From positions 35,035 to 83,538 of the forward strand of contig WTIL01000093.1 of assembly GCA_011522725.1 (NCBI GenBank): a DNA stretch of 48,504 nt, read 5' to 3'. Below the pieces are notes generated by a model. The model was not told the DNA's origin. It saw only the letters and a program-made list of their open reading frames with translations, and made no database searches. The DNA is from Rhodospirillaceae bacterium (GTDB lineage: Bacteria > Pseudomonadota > Alphaproteobacteria > Puniceispirillales > Puniceispirillaceae). The position numbers and the translations under genes were made by a program. Shown here in pieces: positions 7,927 through 17,362 of this stretch (position 1 is the first letter of the stretch; the number at the start of each line of letters is the position of its first letter).

Positions 7927-9288
7927 TTATTGAGATTTTTTGGCGTGATCTTTGATAAGCAAAATTATTTCCTGCATAACCTCGTCGAGAAGGACCTCGT
8001 CATCCGCCTCGACCATCACGCGGATCAGGCTTTGCGTTCCCGACGGGCGCACCAGAATGCGGGCCGAACCGGCAATCCGCGCCTCGATGGCGGCGAGCGC
8101 GTCGACCACCGGCGGCTGCTTCAGCACTGCCGGATCAATGCCCTCGAGGTTCACCAGCTTCTGGGCACGCGCCTCGAAGGCCTGGAACAGCTTGCTGGCC
8201 GGCTGACCACTCTTCGACAGCAGATGCAGCATCTGCAGCGCGGCAATCAGCCCGTCGCCAGAGGTGCTGAGCGAGGTCAGCAGGATATGGCCGGAGGATT
8301 CCCCGCCTAGGTTCAGCCCCTCGCGCTTCATGCATTCCAGCACATAGCGGTCGCCGACATTGGTGCGGTGGAGCGACAGGCCAAGACCTTCCAGAAACGG
8401 CTCGATGCCGCCATTCGTCATCACCGTGCCGACAACGCCGGCGCCTTCCAGTGTTCCGGCGGCCTTCATTGCGCGCGCCAGACATGCCAGCACCTGGTCA
8501 CCATTGACCTCGGCACCGGTCTCGTCGACGAGAATCAGCCTGTCCGCGTCGCCGTCCAGCGCGACACCCACATCGGCACCATGAGCGAGGACGGATGCGG
8601 CAAGAGTCTGGGGATAGACGGCGCCGCAGCCTTCATTGATGTTGAAACCGTCCGGCTCGTTGGCGATGGCCACCACCTCGGCGCCAAGATCACGAAGCGT
8701 GTCGGGCGCGGTGCGATAGGCCGCCCCGTTGGCGCAATCGACAACAACCTTCATGCCGTCAAAACGGACATCCGACGCCAGCGTCGATTTCGCGAATTCC
8801 ACATAGCGCCCGACGGAGTCCAGCATCCTGCTGGCACGGCCGAGCAGTTCCGGCTCGGACAGCTCGATGGACCCGGATGCCAGCTCGGAGATGCCGAGCT
8901 CGATGGAATCATCCAGCTTGAACCCGTCCGGACCGAACAGCTTGATGCCGTTGTCGTGATGCGGATTGTGGCTTGCCGAAATCATCACCCCGAGATGGGC
9001 GCGAAGCGAGCTTGTCAGATAGGCGACGCCGGGTGTCGGCATCGGCCCGAGCAGCCGGCAGTCCATGCCAATGGAGGTAAACCCTGCAACAAGCGCCGCT
9101 TCCACCATATAGCCGGACACGCGGGTGTCCTTGCCGATCACGACAAGCGGCCTTCCGGACCGGTCTTCCGGGTTGTTGTCGATGAACCAGCGGCCGGACG
9201 CCAGCGCCAGGCGGACAATCGCCTCGGCGGTCATTGCCCCGGTATTGATCCGTGCGCGCACCCCGTCGGTACCGAACATTCCTGCCAT
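7927..9288 (-). CDS. glmM: phosphoglucosamine mutase
   Basis: A 453-residue alpha-D-phosphohexomutase converting glucosamine-6-phosphate to glucosamine-1-phosphate for UDP-GlcNAc, and so for peptidoglycan and lipopolysaccharide. The phospho-serine loop ISASHNPHHDNGIK places the active serine at about 106. The metal-binding loop is ALDGDADRLI, and the sugar-binding GGESSGH and phosphate-binding RPSGTQSLIRVM motifs are present. An AGG about eight bases upstream supports the ATG. It follows folP, an order (ftsH-folP-glmM) conserved widely in proteobacteria. Confidence 0.97.
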   Translation of the reverse strand: MAGMFGTDGVRARINTGAMTAEAIVRLALASGRWFIDNNPEDRSGRPLVVIGKDTRVSGYMVEAALVAGFTSIGMDCRLLGPMPTPGVAYLTSSLRAHLGVMISASHNPHHDNGIKLFGPDGFKLDDSIELGISELASGSIELSEPELLGRASRMLDSVGRYVEFAKSTLASDVRFDGMKVVVDCANGAAYRTAPDTLRDLGAEVVAIANEPDGFNINEGCGAVYPQTLAASVLAHGADVGVALDGDADRLILVDETGAEVNGDQVLACLARAMKAAGTLEGAGVVGTVMTNGGIEPFLEGLGLSLHRTNVGDRYVLECMKREGLNLGGESSGHILLTSLSTSGDGLIAALQMLHLLSKSGQPASKLFQAFEARAQKLVNLEGIDPAVLKQPPVVDALAAIEARIAGSARILVRPSGTQSLIRVMVEADDEVLLDEVMQEIILLIKDHAKKSQ

Positions 9289-9380
9289 GCGAAAACCTGT
9301 GTCTGCTGGTCGTCAGTAACGGTGCCACAATAGGCAGGCGGCCGGTCTTTCACAAGCAGCAGATAGGCGGCGACTGAAGA

Positions 9381-10463
9381 TCAGTCCGCCCCGCCGAGCG
9401 CCATGGCCACCGACAGGGCCTGGCGTGTCTCGGCGACATCATGAACCCGCAGGAGCTGGCAGCCCTGCTCGACGCCCTTCATCGCGAGAACCAGAGATCC
9501 GGCGAGCCGGTGACCGGCATCCTCGCCGGCCGACATTTTCGCGATGCTGGATTTGCGGCTGGCGCCGATCAGCACCGGCACGCCGAGCCCGTGAAGCATC
9601 GCCGCCCAGTTCATCAGCTGAAGATTATGCGCCACCGTCTTGCCGAAGCCGAAGCCGGGATCGACCGCGATCATCGCGCGGGGAATGCCGGCAGAGACGG
9701 CGGCTTCGATCCTCGCTGACAGGAACTCCATGATTTCGACCGGCGCGAACCCGTATTCAGGGTCGTTCTGCATCGTCTCCGGCGTGCCCTGCATATGCAT
9801 GATGATCACCGGCACATCTGCGGCAACCGCAGCATCCAGCGCGCCGTCGCCGCGCAGGCCGCCGACATCATTGATGATCCCGGCACCTGCCGCCGTGGCG
9901 CGGCTCATCACCTCGCCATGGCGGGTATCGATGGAAATGACGGCACCCTCGGGCTTCAGGCCGGCAATCGGCGGCAGCACCCGCGCCAGTTCCTGGTTGC
10001 GGGTCACCGGCTCGGCGCCGGGGCGGGTCGATTCCCCGCCGATATCGATGATCGTGGCACCCGCCGCAATCATCTCGCGCCCGGCAGCCACTGCGCGGGC
10101 CGGCGCATTGTGGCGGCCGCCATCCGAAAAGCTGTCGGGGGTGACATTCAGGATGCCCATGATCCGGGGCCGGTCCATCGCAAGCCCGGCAAAGGGCGCG
10201 CGCGGCGCCGTGATCAGGTCAAAGGCGGCTGCCGCGGCATTACGGTCACCGGCCGTCCTGAACAGCTGGTCCGGGTCCATGCGCACTACGGCATAGGCGC
10301 CGGCCTCGTCACGCTGCACGAGATCGATCTGGTCAAAGGCTGCCCAGCCGCCGGCGACGGGGTGGCGGCCATGCGGCACCACGACCGGCCGGATCCAGCT
10401 GGGGACAGAAAAAGCCGGGGCCGGCAGTTCTGCCGGCCGCTGAAGCGATGAGATGTCACTCAT
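9381..10463 (-). CDS. folP: dihydropteroate synthase
   Basis: Condenses 6-hydroxymethyl-dihydropterin diphosphate with p-aminobenzoate in folate synthesis; it is the sulfonamide target. Motifs are MGILNVTPDSFSDGG, DIGGESTRPGA, SIDTRHGEV, DPGFGFGKT and GASRKSSI. The frame stays open into ftsH, but the ATG at 10463 lies 16 bases after the ftsH stop and gives 360 residues. That is longer than the usual 270-280. The extra 90 or so N-terminal residues (from SDISSLQ to about AMDRP) form a pre-domain seen in several alphaproteobacterial FolPs. Cotranscription with ftsH and glmM is likely. Confidence 0.95.
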   Translation of the reverse strand: MSDISSLQRPAELPAPAFSVPSWIRPVVVPHGRHPVAGGWAAFDQIDLVQRDEAGAYAVVRMDPDQLFRTAGDRNAAAAAFDLITAPRAPFAGLAMDRPRIMGILNVTPDSFSDGGRHNAPARAVAAGREMIAAGATIIDIGGESTRPGAEPVTRNQELARVLPPIAGLKPEGAVISIDTRHGEVMSRATAAGAGIINDVGGLRGDGALDAAVAADVPVIIMHMQGTPETMQNDPEYGFAPVEIMEFLSARIEAAVSAGIPRAMIAVDPGFGFGKTVAHNLQLMNWAAMLHGLGVPVLIGASRKSSIAKMSAGEDAGHRLAGSLVLAMKGVEQGCQLLRVHDVAETRQALSVAMALGGAD

Positions 10464-10479
10464 CCCGGCGTCGCCGCGA

Positions 10480-12393
10480 TCAGGCAGGCTCGCTGCCCGG
10501 TTTCTTCGGGCGGCCGGATCCCGGGATCGAGGCGCGCTTGCGCTTGGCACGCGGCGTCTCGATCTCGTCGGCGGGTTCCTCGCGCGACAGCGTTCCACCC
10601 TCGACAATGATCTGGATCTCGTCTCCGTTCAGGGTCTCGTATTCCAGAAGGCCCTGCGCCAGACGCTCAAGCTGGTCGTTATTGTCCTTGAGGATTTTTG
10701 TGGCGTGGGTGTAGGCCTCGTCCACGATCCGGCGGATCTCGGAATCGATCACCGAAGCGGTGTTGTCGGACACGTTCTTCTGCTGCGACACCGAACGGCC
10801 GAGGAAGACCTCCTGCTCGTCAGCGTTATAGGCAAGAAAACCGAGCTTGTCCGACATGCCCCATTCGGTAACCATGCGGCGTGCCATATCGGTTGCCATG
10901 CGGATATCCGAAGACGCGCCGGTGGTCACACGCTCCTCGCCAAAGATCAGCTCCTCGGCGATCCGGCCGCCACAGGCGACACGAAGATCGGCATAAATCT
11001 GCTCGCGTGCCAGCGAGATGCGGTCGCCCTCGGGAAGCCGCATGACCATGCCGAGCGCGCGTCCACGCGGGATGATGGTGGCCTTGTGGATCGGATCTGA
11101 CGCCGGGCAATGCAGGGCGACCACAGCGTGGCCGGCCTCGTGATAGGCGGTCAGGCGTTTCTCGTCATCGGTCATCACCATCGAGCGACGCTCCGATCCG
11201 AGCATGACCTTGTCCTTGGCCTCCTCGAATTCCTGCATGGACACCGTCCGGCGTCCCTTGCGCGCGGCGAGAAGCGCCGCCTCGTTCACGAGGTTGGCGA
11301 GATCGGCGCCGGAGAAGCCCGGCGTGCCGCGCGCGATGGTGCGGGCGTCCACACCCTCGGCAAGCGGCGTCTTGCGCATATGGACCTTGAGGATCTTCTC
11401 GCGGCCGACAACGTCGGGGTTCGGCACAACGACCTGGCGGTCGAAGCGGCCCGGCCGCAGCAGCGCCGGATCGAGAACGTCCGGGCGGTTGGTCGCCGCG
11501 ATCAGGATGACACCTTCATTCGCCTCGAAACCGTCCATCTCGACGAGCATCTGGTTCAGTGTCTGCTCGCGCTCGTCATTGCCGCCGCCGAGACCGGCGC
11601 CACGATGACGGCCGACTGCGTCGATCTCGTCGATGAAGATGATGCAGGGGGCGTTCTTCTTGCCCTGCTCGAACATGTCACGCACACGGCTGGCGCCGAC
11701 GCCGACAAACATCTCGACGAAGTCCGAACCGGAAATGGTGAAGAAGGGAACATTGGCCTCGCCGGCGATCGCCTTGGCGAGCAGCGTCTTACCGGTTCCC
11801 GGAGGGCCCACCAGCAGCACGCCCTTGGGAATCTTGCCGCCAAGGCGCTGGAACTTGCCGGGATCCTTCAGGAACTCGACGACCTCTTCAAGCTCTGTCT
11901 TGGCCTCGTCGATACCGGCGACATCCTCGAAGGTCACGCGCCCCTGATGCTCGGTCAGCAGTTTCGCGCGCGACTTACCAAAGCCCATTGCGCCGCGGGA
12001 CCCGCCCTGCATCTGGCGCATGAAAAACACCCAGATGCCGATGAACAGCAGCATCGGGAACCAGGACAGCAGGATCGACAGGAAGGACGGCATGCCGCTG
12101 TCCTCGGGGCTGGCAATAATGCGGACATCGTTCGCATCGAGCACCTGCACAACGTCGGTCCCTTCCGGCATCACCGAGGTGATGATACGGCCATTCTTCG
12201 CCGTGCCCTTGAGGTTGCGGCCGTCGATCACAACCTCGACGACCTGCTGGCCCTCGACTTCAGCGATGAAGTCGGAATAGGCCACCTGGCTGCCCGGCGA
12301 TGTCGAAGACGGGCTCTGGAACAGATTGAAGAGCGCCAGCAACGCCGCGCCAAAAACCAGCCAGATGATGATATTGCGTCCCATGTTGTTCAC
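10480..12393 (-). CDS. ftsH: ATP-dependent zinc metalloprotease FtsH
   Basis: A 637-residue membrane AAA+ protease that degrades misfolded membrane proteins and, in many proteobacteria, RpoH. Two membrane segments (about 7-25 and 103-125) flank a periplasmic domain. Walker A GPPGTGKT is at 196-203, Walker B IIFIDEID at 251-258, and the zinc site HEAGH at 418-422. The start is GTG at 12393, backed by AAGG eight bases upstream; an ATG three codons later is less well spaced. RpoH, a known FtsH substrate in E. coli, is encoded in the same window. tilS lies 40 bases upstream. Confidence 0.97.
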   Translation of the reverse strand: MNNMGRNIIIWLVFGAALLALFNLFQSPSSTSPGSQVAYSDFIAEVEGQQVVEVVIDGRNLKGTAKNGRIITSVMPEGTDVVQVLDANDVRIIASPEDSGMPSFLSILLSWFPMLLFIGIWVFFMRQMQGGSRGAMGFGKSRAKLLTEHQGRVTFEDVAGIDEAKTELEEVVEFLKDPGKFQRLGGKIPKGVLLVGPPGTGKTLLAKAIAGEANVPFFTISGSDFVEMFVGVGASRVRDMFEQGKKNAPCIIFIDEIDAVGRHRGAGLGGGNDEREQTLNQMLVEMDGFEANEGVILIAATNRPDVLDPALLRPGRFDRQVVVPNPDVVGREKILKVHMRKTPLAEGVDARTIARGTPGFSGADLANLVNEAALLAARKGRRTVSMQEFEEAKDKVMLGSERRSMVMTDDEKRLTAYHEAGHAVVALHCPASDPIHKATIIPRGRALGMVMRLPEGDRISLAREQIYADLRVACGGRIAEELIFGEERVTTGASSDIRMATDMARRMVTEWGMSDKLGFLAYNADEQEVFLGRSVSQQKNVSDNTASVIDSEIRRIVDEAYTHATKILKDNNDQLERLAQGLLEYETLNGDEIQIIVEGGTLSREEPADEIETPRAKRKRASIPGSGRPKKPGSEPA

Positions 12394-12433
12394 GGCCTAT
12401 GCCTTCCCTCGAACATGTTGCGCCGCGCCGGTT

Positions 12434-13804
12434 TCAAAAGCACAGGCGGCGGCGTGAAAATGATTGCTGACCATCAATGCCTGAAGCATCCGGCGCGTTC
12501 GTATGGCGCAGACATTCGGCCTGTGCCTCGGCACCTCGCGCAACCGGCTGGTCCTGAGAAATTAAGTGGGGGTATAGGACCGTCCCGTCAAGGGTTTCCA
12601 GCACCGGCAGGCTGCGCCTGGCAAGCGACGGAATGCCGCTCCAGCCCCGGCTCTCCTTCCAGCCACTCCGGCTGCCGCTTCCCGCCTCGCCAAGATAGCG
12701 GATCACCGCATCGACAGGGCTTGTAATGAGCCAGCTTCCTGCGAACAGAGCCTCGTCACCCGCCCTCACCCGGCAGCGTGGCGGCCGCCTTCCGATTTCG
12801 GCAGTTACCAGCCATCCTTCCCGCAGCGGATTGAACCTTGCGCCGCCAAGTGTCGACGGCCTTTTGTCGCGCAGACGCATGGCGAGGCGCGCCAGCGCAT
12901 CGCGCCCCGGAATATAGCCCGGGATCGCGACCAGACCGATGGCGCTTGCCAGCAGACGCGCCAGAATGACAGGCGGCATCTGCAAGACCGCAAGCGGCAG
13001 GACCAGATGTCCGGCGGCTTCCGGCCCCTCTAGCATTCCGGCAAGGCCGAGCTGGCGTAGCAGCGCCCGGTCGATCGCGGATGCCGCATCGGCAAGCCGC
13101 GAAAGCCCTGACGACGCTTCCATGCCTGCGGCATCCATGGCGGCAATCTCGCCTCGTCTGCGCACCCGCTCGAACCGGTGGTCGGCGTTGCTGGGGTCGG
13201 CTTCTGTCGCAATGGCATGACGGTGACAGCTTGCGATGATTGCAGCGCGGCCGGCACCAAGCAGAGGCCGGATCACCGGCACCCCTTCGCGCATCGTCAC
13301 CGGACGCATGCCGGCAAGTCCGGCAAGGCCCGACCCGCGGGCAAGGCGCATCATCACAGTTTCTGCCTGGTCACCGGCATGCTGGCCGACCACAAGACAG
13401 GCCCGGTCGCGGCGGGCCTCGGCAAGCAGATGTTCATAGCGGCGCATCCGCGCCCATTCCTGAATGCCGGTCGATGGTGCCGGGCTCTGGACAGGTATCC
13501 GCCTCGCGGAAATGCCGCAGGCCTCCAGCCGGGTCACTACGCGCGCGGCCTCGGCGTCGGACCCCGGCCGGATACCATGGTCGATGACGATGCTGCGATG
13601 CGTGCCACCATGTGTCGCGGCGAACCTCTGCGCATGGAGGGCAAGGGCCATGCTGTCCGGCCCGCCGGAAACAGCGCTGACCAGCCTGTAGGGATATTGA
13701 AGGCGCGGCGATGGCGGCAGTTGCGCAAGTGCCGCTGCCAGCGCCCTGTCAAAGACCGCCGCGAGGGGGTCGGGAAATGAATGTGGCGGGCGGGGATCAG
13801 CCAC
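12434..13804 (-). CDS. tilS: tRNA(Ile)-lysidine synthetase
   Basis: An N-type ATP pyrophosphatase that attaches lysine to C34 of tRNA(Ile)(CAU), changing its reading to AUA. The PP-loop SGGPDS is at 46-51, followed by the typical VVGQHAGDQAETVMMRLARGSG region. The C-terminal part is divergent, as usual in this family. The GTG start at 13804 overlaps the cpoB stop (GTGGCTGA), indicating translational coupling. Length is 456 residues. Confidence 0.93.
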   Translation of the reverse strand: MADPRPPHSFPDPLAAVFDRALAAALAQLPPSPRLQYPYRLVSAVSGGPDSMALALHAQRFAATHGGTHRSIVIDHGIRPGSDAEAARVVTRLEACGISARRIPVQSPAPSTGIQEWARMRRYEHLLAEARRDRACLVVGQHAGDQAETVMMRLARGSGLAGLAGMRPVTMREGVPVIRPLLGAGRAAIIASCHRHAIATEADPSNADHRFERVRRRGEIAAMDAAGMEASSGLSRLADAASAIDRALLRQLGLAGMLEGPEAAGHLVLPLAVLQMPPVILARLLASAIGLVAIPGYIPGRDALARLAMRLRDKRPSTLGGARFNPLREGWLVTAEIGRRPPRCRVRAGDEALFAGSWLITSPVDAVIRYLGEAGSGSRSGWKESRGWSGIPSLARRSLPVLETLDGTVLYPHLISQDQPVARGAEAQAECLRHTNAPDASGIDGQQSFSRRRLCF

Positions 13805-14978
13805 CGCAATTGGCGGCCTGGCTCAGTGCGTCCAGCCGTTCGGTAAAGCGCTCGGGCGGGGAGTCGAGCAGGTTCGGCAGCGACGCGTAAATGGCGCATG
13901 CCTGGTCGGCGGGTGCGAAGCGCGACACGGCCTCGGCGATCCACATGGTGGTATCGACGATGCGGGCGTCATCAGGATAGGCCGAGTTGAATTCGGAGAA
14001 GGTCATGGCCGCCAGATCGAACTGTTCACGAAGGAACTGGATGCGGCCAAGCCAGAACAGGGCGTCGGCCTCGCGCGGATGCCCCTTGTTGAACTCTCGG
14101 AACTCGGCAAAGGCTGCTTCTGCGGTTTCCAGATCATTCTGCATGGCGCGGCCAAGCGCGAAATTATACTGCTCCTCGGGATCGGCGTCCGGAAGCACTT
14201 CAGGCTTCGGCGGCGCAGGCGCAACGGCGGCCGGGCCTGCCGTCACCGAGGCGTTGTCGCCGTTGCCGGCCACAGTCTGGGGTGACGCGTCGACGGTGCT
14301 GTCCTCGGGCTGCGCAGCGAGGCTGGCAAGATCAGTGGACTGCGCCGCGCCGGAAGCCGCGTTCTCGTTGCCATCGAGTTGCTTGTTGAGCTCGCTCTCG
14401 CTCATCTGCCAGACAACTTCGCCGGTATCGACGTCACGGCTCATCGCCACCTGACCGCCATCCCCGGCCGGGATCGTGTCATCCTGAACGGCAGCACGGG
14501 CAAGCTCGTCACCGCCGAGATTCATCAGCGTCTGCAGCCGCTTTTCCATGCGCAGAAGGCGAAATTCCATGTCCGAGGTCATCTCGAGCGTACGCTCCAT
14601 GCGGCGGCTGGTCATCGCCACGGCATCGGCAAGACGCTCGATCTGGTCGCGAAGGTCGCGGATTTCGGCTGTCGTCGCTGTTTCTCCGCTGCTGGCATTG
14701 TTGCCAAGCTGCGTGATCTGCATCTTCAGGTTGCGGACATCCGTCTCCAGAATGCCCCGCATGTCCCGAAGGTCCGTTTCCAGCAGGTCGAGACGCTGCC
14801 CCTGGCGGGTCAGAAGCACCGATGCGCTGGAACCGGCAGGCTCGTCCACAACCTGCGCCACAACATCCTTGACGGAACCGGAGGCCGCGCCGGAACGCGT
14901 TTCCTGCCCGAGAGCCACCGAAGAGAACGCCGTCGCCATGGCGAGGGCGGTTGCCGCTATAATTCGATAGTTGCGCAT
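13797..14978 (-). CDS. cpoB: cell division coordinator CpoB (YbgF)
   Basis: A periplasmic protein that links peptidoglycan synthesis with Tol-Pal-driven outer-membrane constriction. It has a signal peptide (about residues 1-24, cleavage near ALGQ), a long coiled coil (about 50-150), an acidic low-complexity linker, and C-terminal TPR repeats (about 265-390; EEQYNFALGRAM, ADALFWLGRIQF, DDARIVDTTMWI). ATG at 14978 is preferred over an in-frame GTG six bases earlier because AAGG is nine bases upstream. At 393 residues it is longer than E. coli CpoB because of the linker. A terminator separates it from pal, so it may have its own promoter. Confidence 0.93.
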   Translation of the reverse strand: MRNYRIIAATALAMATAFSSVALGQETRSGAASGSVKDVVAQVVDEPAGSSASVLLTRQGQRLDLLETDLRDMRGILETDVRNLKMQITQLGNNASSGETATTAEIRDLRDQIERLADAVAMTSRRMERTLEMTSDMEFRLLRMEKRLQTLMNLGGDELARAAVQDDTIPAGDGGQVAMSRDVDTGEVVWQMSESELNKQLDGNENAASGAAQSTDLASLAAQPEDSTVDASPQTVAGNGDNASVTAGPAAVAPAPPKPEVLPDADPEEQYNFALGRAMQNDLETAEAAFAEFREFNKGHPREADALFWLGRIQFLREQFDLAAMTFSEFNSAYPDDARIVDTTMWIAEAVSRFAPADQACAIYASLPNLLDSPPERFTERLDALSQAANCGG

Positions 14979-15052
14979 GTTCACGTGCCTTTGTGCAGAA
15001 GAACAAGAATGCAGGATGCTTTGTTAGCCATCATTTGAGGCACAATTTTGGC

Positions 15053-15080
15053 AAAAAAAGAGGAGCCGGAGGCCCCTCTT
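15053..15080 (-). terminator. intrinsic terminator after pal
   Basis: Read on the minus strand, AAGAGG-GGCC pairs with GGC-TCCTCTT (one internal A/C mismatch, 3-base loop), followed directly by a run of seven T (plus A at 15053-15059). It lies between the pal stop and the cpoB start, so it should end or attenuate the tol-pal transcript before cpoB. Confidence 0.8.
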
Positions 15081-15134
15081 CTCAAATGTTCATGTGGCGA
15101 CAGTCTTGCTGCCGTCAAAAACCTGCGGGTAACC

Positions 15135-15719
15135 CTAGTTCAGAACGGTCGCCGCGCGACGGTTCTTCGACCAGGAGGTTTCGTTGGAACCGGCTGCGAC
15201 AGGACGCTCTTTACCGTAGGAAATAACGCGGATGCGAGCCGGGTCGACGCCTTGGGCAAGCAGATAGTCGCGAGCGGCAGCGGCACGACGCTCACCAAGG
15301 GCAAGGTTGTACTCGCGGGTGCCGCGCTCGTCACAATGGCCTTCAATGGTCACGGTCAGTGACGGGTTCCCCTTCAGGAATGCAGCCTGACGGAAGAGCG
15401 TCGCCTGTGAATTGCCATCGAGCACAGCGCTGTCGTAGCCGAAATAGACTGTGTTGCCGACAGCAGCCAGTTTGTCTGCCGCGCTGTCAACAGCCGCTGA
15501 AGAGCTGGAAGCGGTGCCTGAGCTGGATGAGCTGGACGAGCTGGACGAGCTGGACGAACCCGAAGAGCCCGAAGACCCCGAGCTGGAAGAGGTCGATGCC
15601 GACGACGAAGCGGTCGACGAGCTGGACTCGCCTGCGCTGTCTGTGGACGTCTGTGATGCTGTTTCACAAGCGGCGACGAAAAAGGCGACGGCCGCGAGTG
15701 CGATCAGGCGTTGCAACAT
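15135..15719 (-). CDS. pal: peptidoglycan-associated lipoprotein Pal
   Basis: An outer-membrane lipoprotein that binds peptidoglycan through an OmpA-like domain and works with TolB and TolA. The open frame reaches 15902, but the ATG at 15719 has GGGAG eight bases upstream and begins a lipoprotein signal whose lipobox VAAC places the acylated Cys at residue 18. A serine-rich linker (about 22-75, with a run of 13 serines) precedes the OmpA domain (YFGYDSAVL..., IEGHCDERGTREYNLALGERRA). Length is 194 residues. The long serine linker comes from a short tandem DNA repeat. Confidence 0.96.
   Translation of the reverse strand: MLQRLIALAAVAFFVAACETASQTSTDSAGESSSSTASSSASTSSSSGSSGSSGSSSSSSSSSSSSSGTASSSSAAVDSAADKLAAVGNTVYFGYDSAVLDGNSQATLFRQAAFLKGNPSLTVTIEGHCDERGTREYNLALGERRAAAARDYLLAQGVDPARIRVISYGKERPVAAGSNETSWSKNRRAATVLN
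15520..15555. repeat. 9-bp tandem repeat in pal serine linker
   Basis: Four consecutive copies of GAGCTGGAY (plus strand) at 15520-15555, with degenerate copies on either side. In pal each copy encodes three serines, so copy-number change would lengthen or shorten the linker by three residues without a frameshift. Confidence 0.8.
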
Positions 15720-15992
15720 GGTTATGCTCCCTGTCTTTAATCCTGGCTTGTCGGCAATCCGGCTATCCGGTGGTTGCCCGATGAACTCCCCTGTTCTCAC
15801 CACGGTGGCGCCGTTCATGTCGATCAACCGATCGCTTGAGGGCATTCGCCGATGGCCGTATGAAAACAAGCCTAGTGGTTCCGGGAACGCCCGAGCCCAC
15901 AAATCTCGTCACTTACTAGCGCAAATTTCTGATAATTGAAACAAAAACTCCGTTTGCGACGAGAATTAGGATTTTGTGCCATTTGGCGCGTC

Positions 15993-17351
15993 TCAGCGGC
16001 GCAATGGCGACCATGCGGGGTCGGACGCGTCAGAGGGGGTGATAATCCGGCGTTCGTTGAAACCGGTGATATCGATCCGGTACAGCGACGTCGCGCCACC
16101 CGTGCCGTCACTCTCGAACGGTTCCTGCTTGTAATACATGAGCACTCGCCCGTTCGGGGCCCAGGTCGGCCCTTCGACAAGGAAACCCTTGGCAAGAAGC
16201 CTTTCACCGCTGCCATCGACATTCATGATCCCGATATAAAAGGTGCCTTTGTGCATTTTGGTAAAGGCTATGATGTCACCACGCGGCGACCAGACAGGCG
16301 TGGCATAGCGGCCCTCGCCATAGCTGATGCGCTGCAGGTTGCTGCCGTCATTGTTCACGACATAAAGCTGCTGCCGGCCGGCGCGGTCTGATTCAAAGAC
16401 AATGCGGCGCCCGTCGGGTGAATAGGACGGTGCCGTATCGATCGAGCTCGATTTTGTCAGCTGCCGGATTTCCTGTGTCCGCAGGTCCATCTCGTAGATA
16501 TCGGTCAGGCCGTCCTGCGCCCAGCTCATGATCAGCCTGTCGCCACGCGGCCCGAACCGCGGCGCGAAGGTCATCCCGGGGAAGGAACCCAGCCTCTCGC
16601 TGCGCCCGGTGCGGATGTCCTGGATATAGACGTTCGGCTCTTCGTTGAAATAGTTGAGATAGGCGATTTCCTGTGTCGTCGGCGAGAAGCGCGGCGTCAG
16701 GACAAGATCGAGGCCGCTGGTCAGGAATTTATGGTTGTGCCCGTCCTGGTCCATGATCGCGAGACGCTTGATCCGGCGCGCCTGCGATCCGGATTCGGCC
16801 ACATAGACGATCTGTGTGTCGAAATAGCCGGAATCACCGGTGAACTCCTCATAGACGAGATCGGCGATCTTGTGTGACAGCTGGCGCAGCGAATTCGGGT
16901 CTGCCGTACCGGTGCCGGAACTGAGATCGCGCCCGGTCACCACATCCCACAGCACAAACTCTATGCGCAGGTTGCCCTCGTCATCATTGATCGCGGAGCC
17001 GACCAGCAGGCCCTTGACGCCGAGCGGTGTCCAGTTTGCAAAGTTCGGCTTGATCCCGGGCGAGCTCGGCGGGGCGATGAAGGCAGCGCTGTCGACCGGG
17101 TCGAACAGGCCCGAGCTCAGCAGGTCGTTGGATATGATCGAGGCAATCTCGCGGCCCGCGTCATTCGCCTTGCCGTCGCTGCCGGTGAAATCGGCAATCG
17201 CGATCGGGGTCGGCGCGACCATGCCCTCGGTGATTTCAATGCGGAGCTGTGCCGCGGCCGACTGTGCCACGAGCATGGCGGCCGCAAGCATTGCCAGGAA
17301 TTTCGAAACGCGCCTTGCGGCGATGGGGTGGCGGAAGAAATACAACACCAT
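15993..17351 (-). CDS. tolB: Tol-Pal system protein TolB
   Basis: A 452-residue periplasmic protein with a signal peptide (about 1-34, ending near QSAAAQ), an N-terminal alpha/beta domain and a C-terminal six-bladed beta-propeller with repeated PxWSPDG-type strands (TPRFSPTTQEIAYL, APSYSPDGRRIVFES, TPVWSPRGDIIAFT). It binds Pal and the TolA C-terminus. The tolA stop TAG lies 11 bases upstream and forms part of the AGGG ribosome site, so the two are translationally coupled. The 273 bases between its stop region and pal hold no gene I can see. Confidence 0.96.
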   Translation of the reverse strand: MVLYFFRHPIAARRVSKFLAMLAAAMLVAQSAAAQLRIEITEGMVAPTPIAIADFTGSDGKANDAGREIASIISNDLLSSGLFDPVDSAAFIAPPSSPGIKPNFANWTPLGVKGLLVGSAINDDEGNLRIEFVLWDVVTGRDLSSGTGTADPNSLRQLSHKIADLVYEEFTGDSGYFDTQIVYVAESGSQARRIKRLAIMDQDGHNHKFLTSGLDLVLTPRFSPTTQEIAYLNYFNEEPNVYIQDIRTGRSERLGSFPGMTFAPRFGPRGDRLIMSWAQDGLTDIYEMDLRTQEIRQLTKSSSIDTAPSYSPDGRRIVFESDRAGRQQLYVVNNDGSNLQRISYGEGRYATPVWSPRGDIIAFTKMHKGTFYIGIMNVDGSGERLLAKGFLVEGPTWAPNGRVLMYYKQEPFESDGTGGATSLYRIDITGFNERRIITPSDASDPAWSPLRR

Positions 17352-17362
17352 CTGATCACACC

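Noticed and set aside
15720-15902. Longer Pal starting at 15902
   Set aside because: The lipoprotein signal and ribosome site place the start at 15719; the upstream part is the spacer after tolB.
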